Under the pieces are notes generated by a model. That model was given only the letters and a program-made list of their open reading frames with translations, searched no databases and was not told the origin of the DNA. Positions 45,423 to 54,917 of a stretch of 64,000 nucleotides of DNA are shown here, in pieces; the first letter of the stretch is position 1; each line of letters starts with the position of its first letter. This DNA comes from Chitinophaga sp. HK235 (GTDB taxonomy: Bacteria; Bacteroidota; Bacteroidia; Chitinophagales; Chitinophagaceae). The position numbers and the translations under genes were made by a program. The stretch spans positions 4,216,001 through 4,280,000 of the forward strand of contig NZ_CP073766.1 of NCBI RefSeq assembly GCF_018255755.1, given 5' to 3'.

Positions 45423-46913
45423 ATGAAAAAGATCCTGGTAGCCAATCGTGGAGAAATAGCCTTACGTATTATGCGTTCTGCCCGTGAGATGGGAATCAAG
45501 ACAGTTGCTGTTTATTCTGAAGCCGATCGTACGATGCCCTTTGTACAATATGCCGATGAAGCGGTATGTATTGGGCCTGCGCCCTCCAGCCAGTCTTATC
45601 TGCTGGGGCAGAAGATCATCGAGGTGGCCAAAGCCGCAGGAGCCGACGGCATTCATCCCGGCTACGGATTTCTGAGTGAAAATGCACAATTTGCCCAACA
45701 GGTAACCGATGCCGGTATTACCTTTATAGGCCCTTCTGCCGCCTCCATAGAGATTATGGGTAGCAAACTGGCCGCCAAACAGGCCGCCCAGCGCTTTGGA
45801 GTGCCGATGGTGCCTGGTACGGAAACTCCCCTACGTAGTGTGGAAGAAGCACAGGAAGTAGTTAAAAAAACCGGGTTCCCTATCCTGATCAAAGCCTCCG
45901 CCGGCGGTGGTGGTAAAGGTATGCGGGTGGTCAATGCTCCCGAAGAACTGGAAGAACAGATACGGCTGGCCAAAAGTGAAGCCAGAAGCGCCTTTGGCGA
46001 CGATGCCGTATTTATAGAAAAATATGTAGGCTCTCCCCGGCATATCGAAATACAGATACTGGGTGACCACCATGGCAACTGCGTATATCTCTTTGAGAGA
46101 GAATGTTCTATACAACGACGCCACCAGAAACTGATAGAAGAAGCTCCTTCGTCCGTGCTTACTCCGGCCATCCGCGCCGCTATGGGACAATGTGCCGTAG
46201 ATGTGGCCAAAGCCTGTAATTACTATGGTGCCGGCACCGTGGAATTCCTGGTGGATGAACAGCTGAATTTTTATTTCCTGGAAATGAATACCCGTCTGCA
46301 GGTAGAACATCCGGTAACAGAGCTGATCACCGGCCTGGACCTGGTAAAAGAGCAGATAAAGGTAGCCCGTGGGGAAAAACTATCCTTTACCCAGGAAAGC
46401 CTCACCATCAACGGACACGCCATAGAACTGCGTATATGCGCCGAAGATCCGGCCAACAACTTCCTGCCGGACACTGGTCGCCTGGAAACCTATATCCGTC
46501 CACAGGGTTATGGCGTACGGGTAGATGATGGCTACGAACAGGGTATGGATATTCCTATTTTCTACGATCCTATGATCGCCAAACTGATTGCCTGGGGTAG
46601 CAACCGGGAAGAGGCTCGCCACCGCCTGCTGCGGGCCATCGAAGAATATCAGGTGAAAGGTATCCGCACCACGCTGCCTTTCGGACACTGGGCACTGCAA
46701 CAACCTGCTTTTATTGAAGGTCGTTTTGATACCAATTTTATCAATAAATATTATACGCCGCAAGCCTTGCTGGAAGAGCGTCCGGAGATAGAAAAACTCG
46801 CTGCAGTATTGGCTGCACAGGTATGGCAGCAACAAAACGTAGCTTTACAACAACCGACCGGTAATAATGCTCAGCCCTCATCTGCCTGGAAAAAAAGGAA
46901 TATGTTAAGGTAA
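45423..46913 (+). CDS. accC: Biotin carboxylase subunit of an acyl-CoA carboxylase
   Basis: 496 residues, slightly longer than E. coli AccC (449). ATP-grasp glycine-rich loop GGGGKGM (161-167), LFERECSIQRRHQK, FLEMNTRLQVEHPVTE and the C-terminal LLRAIEEYQVKGIRTTLPF are all present. It carboxylates biotin using ATP and bicarbonate. The extra C-terminal 40 or so residues are Gln-rich and end in a basic KKRNMLR. No biotin carrier or carboxyltransferase gene is adjacent, so acetyl-CoA or propionyl-CoA carboxylase membership is open. Confidence 0.92.
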   Translation: MKKILVANRGEIALRIMRSAREMGIKTVAVYSEADRTMPFVQYADEAVCIGPAPSSQSYLLGQKIIEVAKAAGADGIHPGYGFLSENAQFAQQVTDAGITFIGPSAASIEIMGSKLAAKQAAQRFGVPMVPGTETPLRSVEEAQEVVKKTGFPILIKASAGGGGKGMRVVNAPEELEEQIRLAKSEARSAFGDDAVFIEKYVGSPRHIEIQILGDHHGNCVYLFERECSIQRRHQKLIEEAPSSVLTPAIRAAMGQCAVDVAKACNYYGAGTVEFLVDEQLNFYFLEMNTRLQVEHPVTELITGLDLVKEQIKVARGEKLSFTQESLTINGHAIELRICAEDPANNFLPDTGRLETYIRPQGYGVRVDDGYEQGMDIPIFYDPMIAKLIAWGSNREEARHRLLRAIEEYQVKGIRTTLPFGHWALQQPAFIEGRFDTNFINKYYTPQALLEERPEIEKLAAVLAAQVWQQQNVALQQPTGNNAQPSSAWKKRNMLR

Positions 46914-46946
46914 GAATAAAACAGTCCGCGGAAATCCTAAAACGAC

Positions 46947-46954
46947 TAAATTTG
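46947..46954 (+). promoter_or_regulatory. -7 element for the GtrA-family gene
   Basis: TAAATTTG, a perfect TAnnTTTG, 13 bases before the ATG at 46968, suggesting a near-leaderless transcript. Confidence 0.45.
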
Positions 46955-46967
46955 CGCCAATTTCATC

Positions 46968-47450
46968 ATGCTACGCAGGATTATATTACAGATAATTGAT
47001 TTCTTCTACCAGCCTTTTGCCCGGGTAATGCCGCGGCAAACGTTCCGCTATCTTGCCTGTGGAGGCAGTAATACGGTATTGGATATATTTTTATATTTTA
47101 TATGCTACAATTTTGTGCTGCAGAAAGAAATGGTACATCTGCCACTTATTGACATCAGCGCACATATCGCCGCCCTCTTTATGTCAATGGCAGTTACCTT
47201 TCCTACCGGCTTCCTGCTCAGTAAATATGTAGTCTTTTCTGAATCCAACCTGAGAGGACGGGTGCAACTGTTCCGCTACTTTGTGCTCGTAGGTATCTGC
47301 ATCCTGCTCAACTACTTCCTGATGAAGTTGTTTGTAGACAGGATCCACCTGTATCCTACCGTGGGTAAGATTTGTACAACCGCGCTGGTGGTCATCTTCA
47401 GTTATCTCACCCAGAAAAAATTCACCTTTAAGGTTAAACAAACCGCCTGA
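46968..47450 (+). CDS. GtrA-family membrane protein
   Basis: 160 residues with four membrane helices and the GtrA patterns FRYLACGGSNTVLDIFLYF (about 27-45), FPTGFLLSKYVVF and the C-terminal FSYLTQKKFTFK. GtrA-like proteins are thought to move lipid-linked sugars across the membrane or to help polysaccharide synthesis; no glycosyltransferase gene is adjacent. It follows accC by 54 bases but has its own -7 box. Confidence 0.85.
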   Translation: MLRRIILQIIDFFYQPFARVMPRQTFRYLACGGSNTVLDIFLYFICYNFVLQKEMVHLPLIDISAHIAALFMSMAVTFPTGFLLSKYVVFSESNLRGRVQLFRYFVLVGICILLNYFLMKLFVDRIHLYPTVGKICTTALVVIFSYLTQKKFTFKVKQTA

Positions 47451-47454
47451 TACA

Positions 47455-47493
47455 GCCTTTCCCGTTACTGTTGTCAATGGTAACGGGAAAGGG
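47455..47493. terminator. Bidirectional hairpin between GtrA-type gene and tdk
   Basis: A 13-bp perfect stem (47456-47468 with 47480-47492) with an 11-base loop, GC-rich centre CCCGTTAC/GTAACGGG, between two convergent genes. Confidence 0.8.
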
Positions 47494-47499
47494 CTCCAG

Positions 47500-48078
47500 C
47501 TATTTTTTGATTTTCTCTTCGTAATAACAATGCCTGCAAAGGGGTTCGTACAAGTCTTTTTCCCCCAGCAACAACGTTTCTGTTTCTGCTGATTTGCGGA
47601 AGGAATAGTTGGCGATATTACCACAACGTACACAGATGGCGTGCAACTTGGTAATATAATCCGCTTTGGCGAGCATAAAGGGTATCTGACCGAAAGGTTT
47701 GCCGGTATAGTCCATATCGAGGCCGGCCACTATCACACGGATACCCCGTAATGCCAGCTGATCACAAACATTGGGCAACTCTGCATCAAAAAACTGGGCC
47801 TCATCAATTCCTACCACATCCACTTCCTGCGCCAGCAACAGTATCTGCTGGGAATTTTCTATCGGGGTGGAAACAATTTTATTTTCGTCATGCGATACAA
47901 TGCTACCTTCGTCATAACGTGTATCTACCACCGGCTTAAAGATCTCCACCTTTAAATTGGCGATACGGGCACGTTTCAGGCGGCGGATCAATTCTTCCGT
48001 TTTCCCGGAAAACATAGAGCCGCAAATCACTTCAATCCAGCCCCTCCGTCCTCCTGCAAGAGAAGGTTCAATAAACAT
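47500..48078 (-). CDS. tdk: Thymidine kinase
   Basis: 192 residues, type II thymidine kinase. P-loop GSMFSGKT (20-27), the DEAQFF motif, the lasso region with DMDYTGKPFG, and a structural zinc site made of two Cys pairs (C-V-R-C near 147-150 and C-R-H-C near 183-186). It phosphorylates thymidine for dTTP salvage. Convergent with the GtrA-family gene. Confidence 0.96.
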   Translation of the reverse strand: MFIEPSLAGGRRGWIEVICGSMFSGKTEELIRRLKRARIANLKVEIFKPVVDTRYDEGSIVSHDENKIVSTPIENSQQILLLAQEVDVVGIDEAQFFDAELPNVCDQLALRGIRVIVAGLDMDYTGKPFGQIPFMLAKADYITKLHAICVRCGNIANYSFRKSAETETLLLGEKDLYEPLCRHCYYEEKIKK

Positions 48079-48167
48079 ACTGTACTATTTTGATTATTAA
48101 TTAATTAAAATACGCTAATTTTATACAACTAAAATAATTCCCATCACTAAGCATTAACAATTAAGGC

Positions 48168-49031
48168 ATGGAAAAAATAAATGCATTAATTGAGAAGTTG
48201 CAGGAATTGAAAAATTCCGGTGCAGACCTGCAGGCTATATCCTATTATGTACAGCTGTTGCAGGCAGAGGTGTTGCATATGCGTAACAAACAACACCAGC
48301 AGGCGGCTCAGGAGCGACAACAACACGTTGCCGTGATTATGCCCATGCAGCAACCTGTGATGAACGCACCGGTTACAACCGCAGCGCAAACTACAACATT
48401 ACCGGCAGATAAACCGGAAGTTCCGGCTGCAGGTTATCCACAATCCGCTGTGGTGGCAGATCCTGCCCCTTCCCAACCGGAACTGGTGATTATAGCACGC
48501 CCTGCTCCCCCACCGGTGGCCAGCAAACCCGAACCGCAGGAAATACCTGCCCCTGTCCGGGAACCCTTGCTGGAGCCATTTTTCAAAGAGTCTCCGGCTC
48601 CTGAAAAAAAACCGGTTCCCGCTACACTGTTTGACCAGGTAGACACCATCACTGCTGTTAAAAACAGTTATGAGCCGGACACACACGCTCTCCGCAAAGA
48701 CCTCAACGAACTGGTAGGCAACAACAGCGGTACTTCCCTCAATGACCGTTTTCGTCAGCAACAGCCGGAGGTAGCCCAGAAACTGGGCGAAATGCCGGTA
48801 AAAGACCTGCGCAGCGCTATCGGCATCAACGACAAGTACCAGTTTATCCAGGAACTGTTCCGGGGAGACACCGATCTTTATGAACGTTCGGTGAAAACCA
48901 TCAACGAATGCAGCACCCTGCAGGAAGCGGATTATTGGATACAGCGGGAGATAAAGATCATACAGGGATGGCAGGATGACCATCACCTGGTAAAACATTT
49001 CTATTCCTTGCTCAGGAAACGTTTCTCCTGA
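48168..49031 (+). CDS. Conserved hypothetical protein with a disordered Pro/Ala middle
   Basis: 287 residues. The N terminus (about 1-50) is helical and Leu/Gln-rich, likely a short coiled coil; the middle (about 60-165) is rich in Pro, Ala and Gln with little predicted structure; the C-terminal block (about 170-287) looks folded, with LNELVGNNSGTSLNDRF, DLRSAIGINDKYQFIQELFRGD and a final basic segment. No enzyme motif was found, and the family has no function I know of. There is no signal peptide, so it is probably cytoplasmic. Its last 31 bases overlap the end of the convergent Kdo transferase gene. Confidence 0.8.
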   Translation: MEKINALIEKLQELKNSGADLQAISYYVQLLQAEVLHMRNKQHQQAAQERQQHVAVIMPMQQPVMNAPVTTAAQTTTLPADKPEVPAAGYPQSAVVADPAPSQPELVIIARPAPPPVASKPEPQEIPAPVREPLLEPFFKESPAPEKKPVPATLFDQVDTITAVKNSYEPDTHALRKDLNELVGNNSGTSLNDRFRQQQPEVAQKLGEMPVKDLRSAIGINDKYQFIQELFRGDTDLYERSVKTINECSTLQEADYWIQREIKIIQGWQDDHHLVKHFYSLLRKRFS

Positions 49032-50266
49032 ATATATTGTAATATCTTTTCGGTAGCCCCTTTATTGTCCTTTACATAGTTTCCGGCTATGGAAGCGGTT
49101 TTCCCATAAAACTCCGGATCATTCAGCAGTAAATTCATATAGTCCTGCAGGTTAGTCAGCTCCGGCACTACCAGCGCCCCATGCAGGGCCACCAGCTCTA
49201 CTGCCTCAAAGTATTTGCTGTATTCAGGGCCTATAATAACGGGTTTGCTGTATGCGGCAGGCTCCAACAGGTTGTGGATACCATCTTTCCCGAATCCGCC
49301 ACCTACATAGGTAATATTAGCGTACCGGTATAAGGTGGTCAGCATTCCGATATTATCTATGATCAGAACAGTTGCATTGGGATCAGCAGTTCCGGCTTTT
49401 AATGCTGAATAGGTGACCGCTTGGGGGAAAAATGTTTTCACTTGCCGTATATGTCCTTCGTGAATCTCATGGGGGGCGATGATCAGTTTCAGGCCGGGAT
49501 GAGATGATTGTTGCCACCAGGCAGCCAGCAGCTGTTCATCTTCGGGCCAGGTGCTACCGGCAACCAACAGCTTATCATGGCCGGCAAACTGTGTTATCAG
49601 CGGCAAGGTCTGTTGTTCGGTCAGCAATGCTGCTACCCTGTCGAACCGGGTATCCCCGCTGATGCTGGCATGGTGGATACCAATTCCTTTCAGCAGTTCC
49701 AGCGAATTTTGATTTTGTACGAAGAGGTGGGTCAGCTGTAGCAGCAGCTGTTTGAACATACCGCCATAACCTTTGAAGAAAAGCTGGTCCTGGCGGAAGA
49801 TACCGGACACGAGCAGAACGGGTATTTTTCGTATATACAGCTCCGTGAGGAGATGGTACCAGAATTCGTACTTGACAAAAATGGCCAGCGAAGGTTTTAC
49901 GATATCTGCGAAGTCGCGTGCATTACGGCGGGTATCGAGGGGCAGATAAAACACATAATCGGCACCGGGATAGTCTTTCCTGACCTCATATCCGGAGGGC
50001 GAAAAAAATGTTAACAAAATTTTATAGCCGGGGTAACGGAGGCGTAGTGCTTCCAGTACAGGCCTGCCCTGTTCAAACTCTCCCAGGGAGGCAGCATGTA
50101 TCCAGATGACCGGATGCTGGCCCAGGCCGGCCTGCCTCATCCGTGTTTGCCAGTCCTGGCGGCCTTTCAGCCATAAAGATGCCTTTTTTTTGCCACCCAT
50201 GGCTGCCAGGCAGACACCTGCCTTGTACAATTGAATCCCTGTATTATAAATAGCCTTTGCCAACAT
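49001..50266 (-). CDS. waaA: 3-deoxy-D-manno-octulosonic acid transferase
   Basis: 421 residues. An N-terminal membrane-anchoring helix, then the GT-30 N-terminal domain (IWIHAASLGEFEQGRPVLE, about 53-71) and the GT-B C-terminal domain with YVGGGFGKDGIHNLLEPAAYSKPVIIGP (about 336-363). It transfers Kdo from CMP-Kdo to lipid A precursor. Length fits the family. Divergent from the sugar aminotransferase gene across a 110-base gap with promoter elements for both. Confidence 0.94.
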   Translation of the reverse strand: MLAKAIYNTGIQLYKAGVCLAAMGGKKKASLWLKGRQDWQTRMRQAGLGQHPVIWIHAASLGEFEQGRPVLEALRLRYPGYKILLTFFSPSGYEVRKDYPGADYVFYLPLDTRRNARDFADIVKPSLAIFVKYEFWYHLLTELYIRKIPVLLVSGIFRQDQLFFKGYGGMFKQLLLQLTHLFVQNQNSLELLKGIGIHHASISGDTRFDRVAALLTEQQTLPLITQFAGHDKLLVAGSTWPEDEQLLAAWWQQSSHPGLKLIIAPHEIHEGHIRQVKTFFPQAVTYSALKAGTADPNATVLIIDNIGMLTTLYRYANITYVGGGFGKDGIHNLLEPAAYSKPVIIGPEYSKYFEAVELVALHGALVVPELTNLQDYMNLLLNDPEFYGKTASIAGNYVKDNKGATEKILQYIQEKRFLSKE

Positions 50267-50302
50267 TAGCCTGCGTACTTTTACTGAATTTTAAACGTCC
50301 TG

Positions 50303-50310
50303 CAAAGATA
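50303..50310 (-). promoter_or_regulatory. -7 element for waaA
   Basis: Minus-strand TATCTTTG, a perfect TAnnTTTG, 36 bases before the waaA start; -33 spacing is not ideal. Confidence 0.4.
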
Positions 50311-50334
50311 ATCCTCACCCAATCCCAAAATTTG

Positions 50335-50342
50335 TAAATTTG
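50335..50342 (+). promoter_or_regulatory. -7 element for the sugar-nucleotide gene cluster
   Basis: TAAATTTG, a perfect TAnnTTTG, 34 bases before the aminotransferase ATG at 50377. It would serve the plus-strand run 50377-56354. Confidence 0.45.
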
Positions 50343-50376
50343 CACACTTTAAACAAAATAAAAATATACATATCAT

Positions 50377-51516
50377 ATGGTGCCTATTCAGATGGTGGAC
50401 TTGAAACGCCAGTATACGAAGATTAAACCGCAGGTGGATGCTGCCATTCAGGAAGTGCTGGAGAGTACTGCTTTCATTAATGGTGGAGCGGTGCAAAAAT
50501 TTGCGGACGAGCTGCAGCAATACCTGGACATCAAGCATGTGATACCCTGCGCCAATGGCACCGATGCTTTACAGATAGCCATGATGGCACTGGACCTGCA
50601 GCCTGGTGATGAAGTGATTACCCCTTCATTCACTTTTATTGCTACCGCAGAAGTGATAGCGCTGTTAAGGCTGAAACCTGTTTTTGTGGATATTGATCCT
50701 AAGACCTACTGCCTCGACGTGGCTGCTGTGGAAAAAGCCATCACCCCTAAAACCAAGGCGATCGTTCCGGTACACCTTTACGGTCATGTGGCAGATATGG
50801 AGCCGCTGATGGCCGTTGCCGCCAAACATAACCTGTATGTAATTGAAGACAACGCACAGGCTATCGGCGCCAACTATACCTTTGCGGATGGCAGTGTGAA
50901 GAAAGCGGGTGCTATCGGCCATATTGGCTGTACTTCCTTCTTCCCTTCCAAAAACCTGGGATGTTATGGCGACGGTGGCGCATTGTTTACCAACGACGAC
51001 GCCCTGGCGGCAAAAATCAGGATGGTAGCCAACCACGGCCAGTCTGCCCGTTATTATCACGATGTAGTGGGTGTTAATTCCCGTCTCGACTCCGTGCAGG
51101 CAGCTGTATTAAGGATCAAACTTCCGTTGCTCGACGAGTATATCGTAGCCCGTCGTGCCGTTGCAGACGCCTATGATGCCGCTTTTGCTGATATGCCGCA
51201 GATCACTACACCTTTCCGTGCGGCCAACAGCTACCATGTGTTCCATCAGTACACTATGCAGCTGCATGGTGCCGACAGATATAAACTACAGCAGTACCTG
51301 CAGGAAAAACAGGTGCCGGCCATGATATACTATCCAGTACCAGCCCACCGTCAGAAAATGTTCGAGCAATTTGGTGGTGCTACCTTTGAATTACCCGTAA
51401 CCGATAGTCTCACCTCAACGGTGATTTCCTTGCCGATACACACTGAAATGGACAAAGATCAGTTAGATCACATTATTCACTCTGTCAAATCATTTCTAAA
51501 CAATCCCCCAGCATGA
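50377..51516 (+). CDS. DegT/DnrJ/EryC1/StrS-family sugar aminotransferase
   Basis: 379 residues. PLP-dependent sugar aminotransferase features: PSFTFIATAEVI, Asp158 in EDNAQ, the Schiff-base Lys192 in FFPSKNLGCYGDGG and the HVFHQY segment. It resembles enzymes making amino sugars on UDP-3-keto or dTDP-4-keto sugars (WbpE-like). No exact substrate is set; a 3-amino UDP-sugar or a dTDP-4-amino sugar from the rfbB product are options. Its stop overlaps the ugd start by 4 bases, so it is coupled to the next gene. Confidence 0.9.
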   Translation: MVPIQMVDLKRQYTKIKPQVDAAIQEVLESTAFINGGAVQKFADELQQYLDIKHVIPCANGTDALQIAMMALDLQPGDEVITPSFTFIATAEVIALLRLKPVFVDIDPKTYCLDVAAVEKAITPKTKAIVPVHLYGHVADMEPLMAVAAKHNLYVIEDNAQAIGANYTFADGSVKKAGAIGHIGCTSFFPSKNLGCYGDGGALFTNDDALAAKIRMVANHGQSARYYHDVVGVNSRLDSVQAAVLRIKLPLLDEYIVARRAVADAYDAAFADMPQITTPFRAANSYHVFHQYTMQLHGADRYKLQQYLQEKQVPAMIYYPVPAHRQKMFEQFGGATFELPVTDSLTSTVISLPIHTEMDKDQLDHIIHSVKSFLNNPPA

Positions 51517-52823
51517 AGATTACAGTAGTAGGCACTGGTTATGTAGGACTGGTAACCGGTACCTGTTTTGCAGAAACAGGCAATGAAGTTACCTGCGTAG
51601 ATATCGATGCCAACAAAGTAAAAAAACTGTCTTCCGGTCAGGTTACTATCTATGAACCCGGACTGGAGAAGCTGTTTGAACGTAACCTCAAGGAAGAACG
51701 TCTGTTTTTCACCACCAGCCTGGAAGAAGGTATCCGCGAGGCGGAAGTGATATTCCTCGCCCTGCCTACACCTCCTGGTGCGGATGGTGCTGCCGATCTC
51801 TCTTTTATATTGAAAGTAGCGGACCAACTGGGTAAACTGCTGACAGACTATAAGGTAATCGTAGACAAAAGCACCGTACCGGTGGGTACAGCAGAAAAGG
51901 TCATCGCTGCCATCGCTCAAAACTGTAAAACGGAGTTCGACGTGGTGTCTAACCCTGAGTTTTTACGGGAAGGCGTAGCAGTAGACGACTTTATGAAGCC
52001 CGACCGCGTAGTGATAGGCACTAATTCTGAAAGAGCCCGTAAGATCATGGGCGAACTGTATGCTCCTTTTGTAAGACAGGGTAACCCGATCATATACATG
52101 GACGAGAAGTCCGCAGAGCTGACCAAATACGCTGCTAACTCTTTCCTCGCTACCAAAATTTCGTTCATGAACGAAATCGCTGTGCTCTGTGAAAAACTAG
52201 GTGCAGACGTAGACATGGTCCGCCGGGGTATCGGCAGCGACGATCGTATCGGCAAACGATTCCTGTTTCCCGGTATCGGCTATGGCGGCAGTTGTTTCCC
52301 TAAAGATGTACAGGCCCTGGTAAAATCTTCCCAGGATGTGGCATACGATTTTAAGATACTGAATGCTGTGATGGATGTGAACGAACGGCAGAAGCTGTTC
52401 CTTGTCCCTAAGATCAAAGCTTATTTTAACGGTGACCTCAAAGGCAAACATTTTGCGCTGTGGGGCCTGGCTTTCAAACCCAATACAGACGACATCCGGG
52501 AAGCTCCGGCATTGTACATCATCGATGCCCTGGTAGCTGCCGGCGCCACCGTTACTGTATTTGATCCTGAAGCCATGGAAAACGTAAAACAGCTGATCGG
52601 TGATAAAGTACAGTACGCCGAACACCAGTATACATCCCTGGACCACGCCGATGCGCTGATCATCGCTACCGAATGGAGCGTTTTCAGAACGCCGGATTTC
52701 CATAAAATATCTGCTTCTCTGAAGAACAAAGTTATCTTTGACGGCCGCAATCTGTTTGAAGTGTCACGTATGAAGGAGATGGGATATCACTATGAGAGTG
52801 TAGGCCGTGTCACTATTGCTTAA
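51513..52823 (+). CDS. ugd: UDP-glucose 6-dehydrogenase
   Basis: 436 residues. N-terminal Rossmann motif GTGYVG (7-12), Lys205, and the catalytic Cys261 in YGGSCFPKD, then a C-terminal NAD-dependent domain (WGLAFKPNTDDIREAPAL). It oxidises UDP-glucose twice to UDP-glucuronate. The next gene decarboxylates that product, so the two form a pathway. ATG overlaps the previous stop. Confidence 0.96.
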   Translation: MKITVVGTGYVGLVTGTCFAETGNEVTCVDIDANKVKKLSSGQVTIYEPGLEKLFERNLKEERLFFTTSLEEGIREAEVIFLALPTPPGADGAADLSFILKVADQLGKLLTDYKVIVDKSTVPVGTAEKVIAAIAQNCKTEFDVVSNPEFLREGVAVDDFMKPDRVVIGTNSERARKIMGELYAPFVRQGNPIIYMDEKSAELTKYAANSFLATKISFMNEIAVLCEKLGADVDMVRRGIGSDDRIGKRFLFPGIGYGGSCFPKDVQALVKSSQDVAYDFKILNAVMDVNERQKLFLVPKIKAYFNGDLKGKHFALWGLAFKPNTDDIREAPALYIIDALVAAGATVTVFDPEAMENVKQLIGDKVQYAEHQYTSLDHADALIIATEWSVFRTPDFHKISASLKNKVIFDGRNLFEVSRMKEMGYHYESVGRVTIA

Positions 52824-52846
52824 CCATCACCACATACCTTGAATAC

Positions 52847-53788
52847 ATGGAAAAAAAGAGAATCCTGATAGCCGGTGCTGCCGGTTTCCTGGGCTCGCAT
52901 CTGTGCGATCGCTTTATCAAAGAAGGTTTTCATGTGATAGCCATGGACAACCTGCTTACCGGGAATATCAAAAATATTGAACACCTGTTTCCCTTACAGG
53001 ATTTTGAATACTATCATCATGATGTGACCAAGTTTATCCATGTTCCGGGTAAACTGGATTACATCCTCAACTTTGCTTCTCCTGCCAGTCCGATAGATTA
53101 TCTCAAAATGCCGATACAGACCCTGAAAGTGGGTTCGCTCGGCACGCATAACCTGCTGGGCCTGGCCAAGGAAAAGAAAGCCCGTATACTGGTAGCATCT
53201 ACTTCTGAAGTATATGGCGACCCTGCTGTACACCCACAGACAGAAGAATACTGGGGCAATGTAAACCCTGTAGGACCACGTGGTGTATATGATGAGGCCA
53301 AGCGGTTCCTGGAATCCATTACCATGGCTTATCATAACTTCCATGGCGTAGAAACCAGGATCGTACGTATCTTTAACACTTACGGCCCGCGGATGCGCCT
53401 CAATGATGGCCGCGCATTACCGGCATTTATGAGCCAGGCACTGAGTGGACAAGACCTGACAGTTTTCGGAGATGGCAAACAAACCCGCTCCTTCTGTTAT
53501 GTAGATGATCTGATAGAAGGTATCTACCGTCTGCTGCTGAGTGACTATCACCTGCCAGTGAACATCGGTAATCCGGAAGAGATCACGCTCAATCAGTTTG
53601 CAGAAGAAATCATCGCGCTGACTGAGTCCAAACAAAAAATCGTATACCATCCGTTGCCTAAGGATGATCCTAAACAACGGCAGCCCGATATCACCAAAGC
53701 CCGTACCCTGCTGGGATGGGAGCCGAAAGTGAGCAGGAAGGAAGGTTTAAAAATCACCTACGACTATTTTAAACAAGCACTGAAATAA
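52847..53788 (+). CDS. UDP-glucuronate decarboxylase (UDP-xylose synthase)
   Basis: 313 residues of the extended SDR family. NAD-binding GAAGFLG (10-16), the Ser/Tyr/Lys active site STSEVYG with Tyr148 and Lys152 in YDEAK, and the UXS marker stretch NVNPVGPRGVYDEAKRF. It makes UDP-xylose from UDP-glucuronate, directly following ugd (23 bases). UDP-xylose may be used in surface glycans. Confidence 0.93.
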   Translation: MEKKRILIAGAAGFLGSHLCDRFIKEGFHVIAMDNLLTGNIKNIEHLFPLQDFEYYHHDVTKFIHVPGKLDYILNFASPASPIDYLKMPIQTLKVGSLGTHNLLGLAKEKKARILVASTSEVYGDPAVHPQTEEYWGNVNPVGPRGVYDEAKRFLESITMAYHNFHGVETRIVRIFNTYGPRMRLNDGRALPAFMSQALSGQDLTVFGDGKQTRSFCYVDDLIEGIYRLLLSDYHLPVNIGNPEEITLNQFAEEIIALTESKQKIVYHPLPKDDPKQRQPDITKARTLLGWEPKVSRKEGLKITYDYFKQALK

Positions 53789-53792
53789 TTTC

Positions 53793-54848
53793 ATGAAGCG
53801 GAAACTACTTATTACAGGCGGAGCAGGATTTATTGGTTCACATGTGGTACGGTTGTTTGTTACCAAATACCCTGACTACCAGATTGTAAACCTGGATGCC
53901 CTTACCTACGCCGGTAACCTGGAAAACCTGTCAGATGTAAGAGACCTGCCCAATTATATCTTCGAAAAAGGAGACATTACAGATGAGGCCTTCATCGATC
54001 AGCTTTTCGGGAAGTACCAGTTTGATGGAGTGATCCACCTGGCAGCAGAAAGCCATGTAGACCGCTCCATCATGGACCCGCTGGCTTTTATCAAAACCAA
54101 TGTGCTGGGAACGGCTGTACTGTTGAACACCGCCCGTAAATACTGGAAAGACAGTTATGATGACAAGCTGTTTTACCATGTATCTACTGATGAGGTATAC
54201 GGCTCTCTGGGAGCGGAAGGTTTCTTCCATGAAACCACCCCGTACGATCCACGGTCTCCGTATTCCGCATCAAAAGCCAGTTCAGACCATTTTGTGATGG
54301 CGTATTATCATACGTATCACCTTCCGGCCATTATTTCCAATTGCTCCAACAACTATGGTTCCCACCATTTCCCGGAGAAATTGATACCGCTGGCCATCCA
54401 TAATATCAAAAACAACAAGCCTGTTCCAGTATACGGTAAAGGTGAAAACGTACGTGACTGGCTATACGTAAATGATCATGCCCGCGCCATTGATACCATT
54501 TTCCATCGTGGCAGGATCGGTGAAACATACAATATCGGCGGCTTCAACGAATGGAAAAATATTGACCTGATCCAGCTGCTGTGCCGTATCATGGACAAAA
54601 AGCTGGGACGTCCCGAGGGGACCTCTGCCCAGCTGATCACTTTTGTAAAAGACCGCGCCGGACACGATTTGCGCTATGCCATCGATGCCACCAAGCTGAA
54701 CAAGGAACTGGGCTGGGAGCCTTCTCTCCAGTTTGAAGAAGGACTGGAAAAAACAGTAGACTGGTACCTGACCAATGAAGAATGGCTGCAACATGTCACC
54801 AGCGGAGATTATCAGAAATATTACCAGGAGCAATACCAAAAAAGATAA
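53793..54848 (+). CDS. rfbB: dTDP-glucose 4,6-dehydratase
   Basis: 351 residues. GGAGFIGSH (9-17), HLAAESHVDRSI, the catalytic TDEVYG and YSASKASSDH (Tyr and Lys) and NCSNNYGSHHFPEKLIP are diagnostic of RmlB. It converts dTDP-glucose to the 4-keto-6-deoxy sugar. It begins 4 bases after the decarboxylase stop. rfbA, which would make dTDP-glucose, is not in the window. Confidence 0.97.
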   Translation: MKRKLLITGGAGFIGSHVVRLFVTKYPDYQIVNLDALTYAGNLENLSDVRDLPNYIFEKGDITDEAFIDQLFGKYQFDGVIHLAAESHVDRSIMDPLAFIKTNVLGTAVLLNTARKYWKDSYDDKLFYHVSTDEVYGSLGAEGFFHETTPYDPRSPYSASKASSDHFVMAYYHTYHLPAIISNCSNNYGSHHFPEKLIPLAIHNIKNNKPVPVYGKGENVRDWLYVNDHARAIDTIFHRGRIGETYNIGGFNEWKNIDLIQLLCRIMDKKLGRPEGTSAQLITFVKDRAGHDLRYAIDATKLNKELGWEPSLQFEEGLEKTVDWYLTNEEWLQHVTSGDYQKYYQEQYQKR

Positions 54849-54853
54849 TTTAT

Positions 54854-54911
54854 GGATAACGGATACTGAATCACCATATTCCTTATCCGTTATCCGTAAT
54901 TCGTAATTATT
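54854..54911. repeat. Palindromic intergenic repeat of ggataac/attcgt words
   Basis: A 12-bp perfect inverted repeat, 54854-54865 (ggataacggata) with 54884-54895, followed by taattcg reiterations. It sits between rfbB and rfbC on the same strand, so it is unlikely to be a full terminator. The words match the element at 4193-4287. Confidence 0.65.
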
Positions 54912-54917
54912 TTAAAC

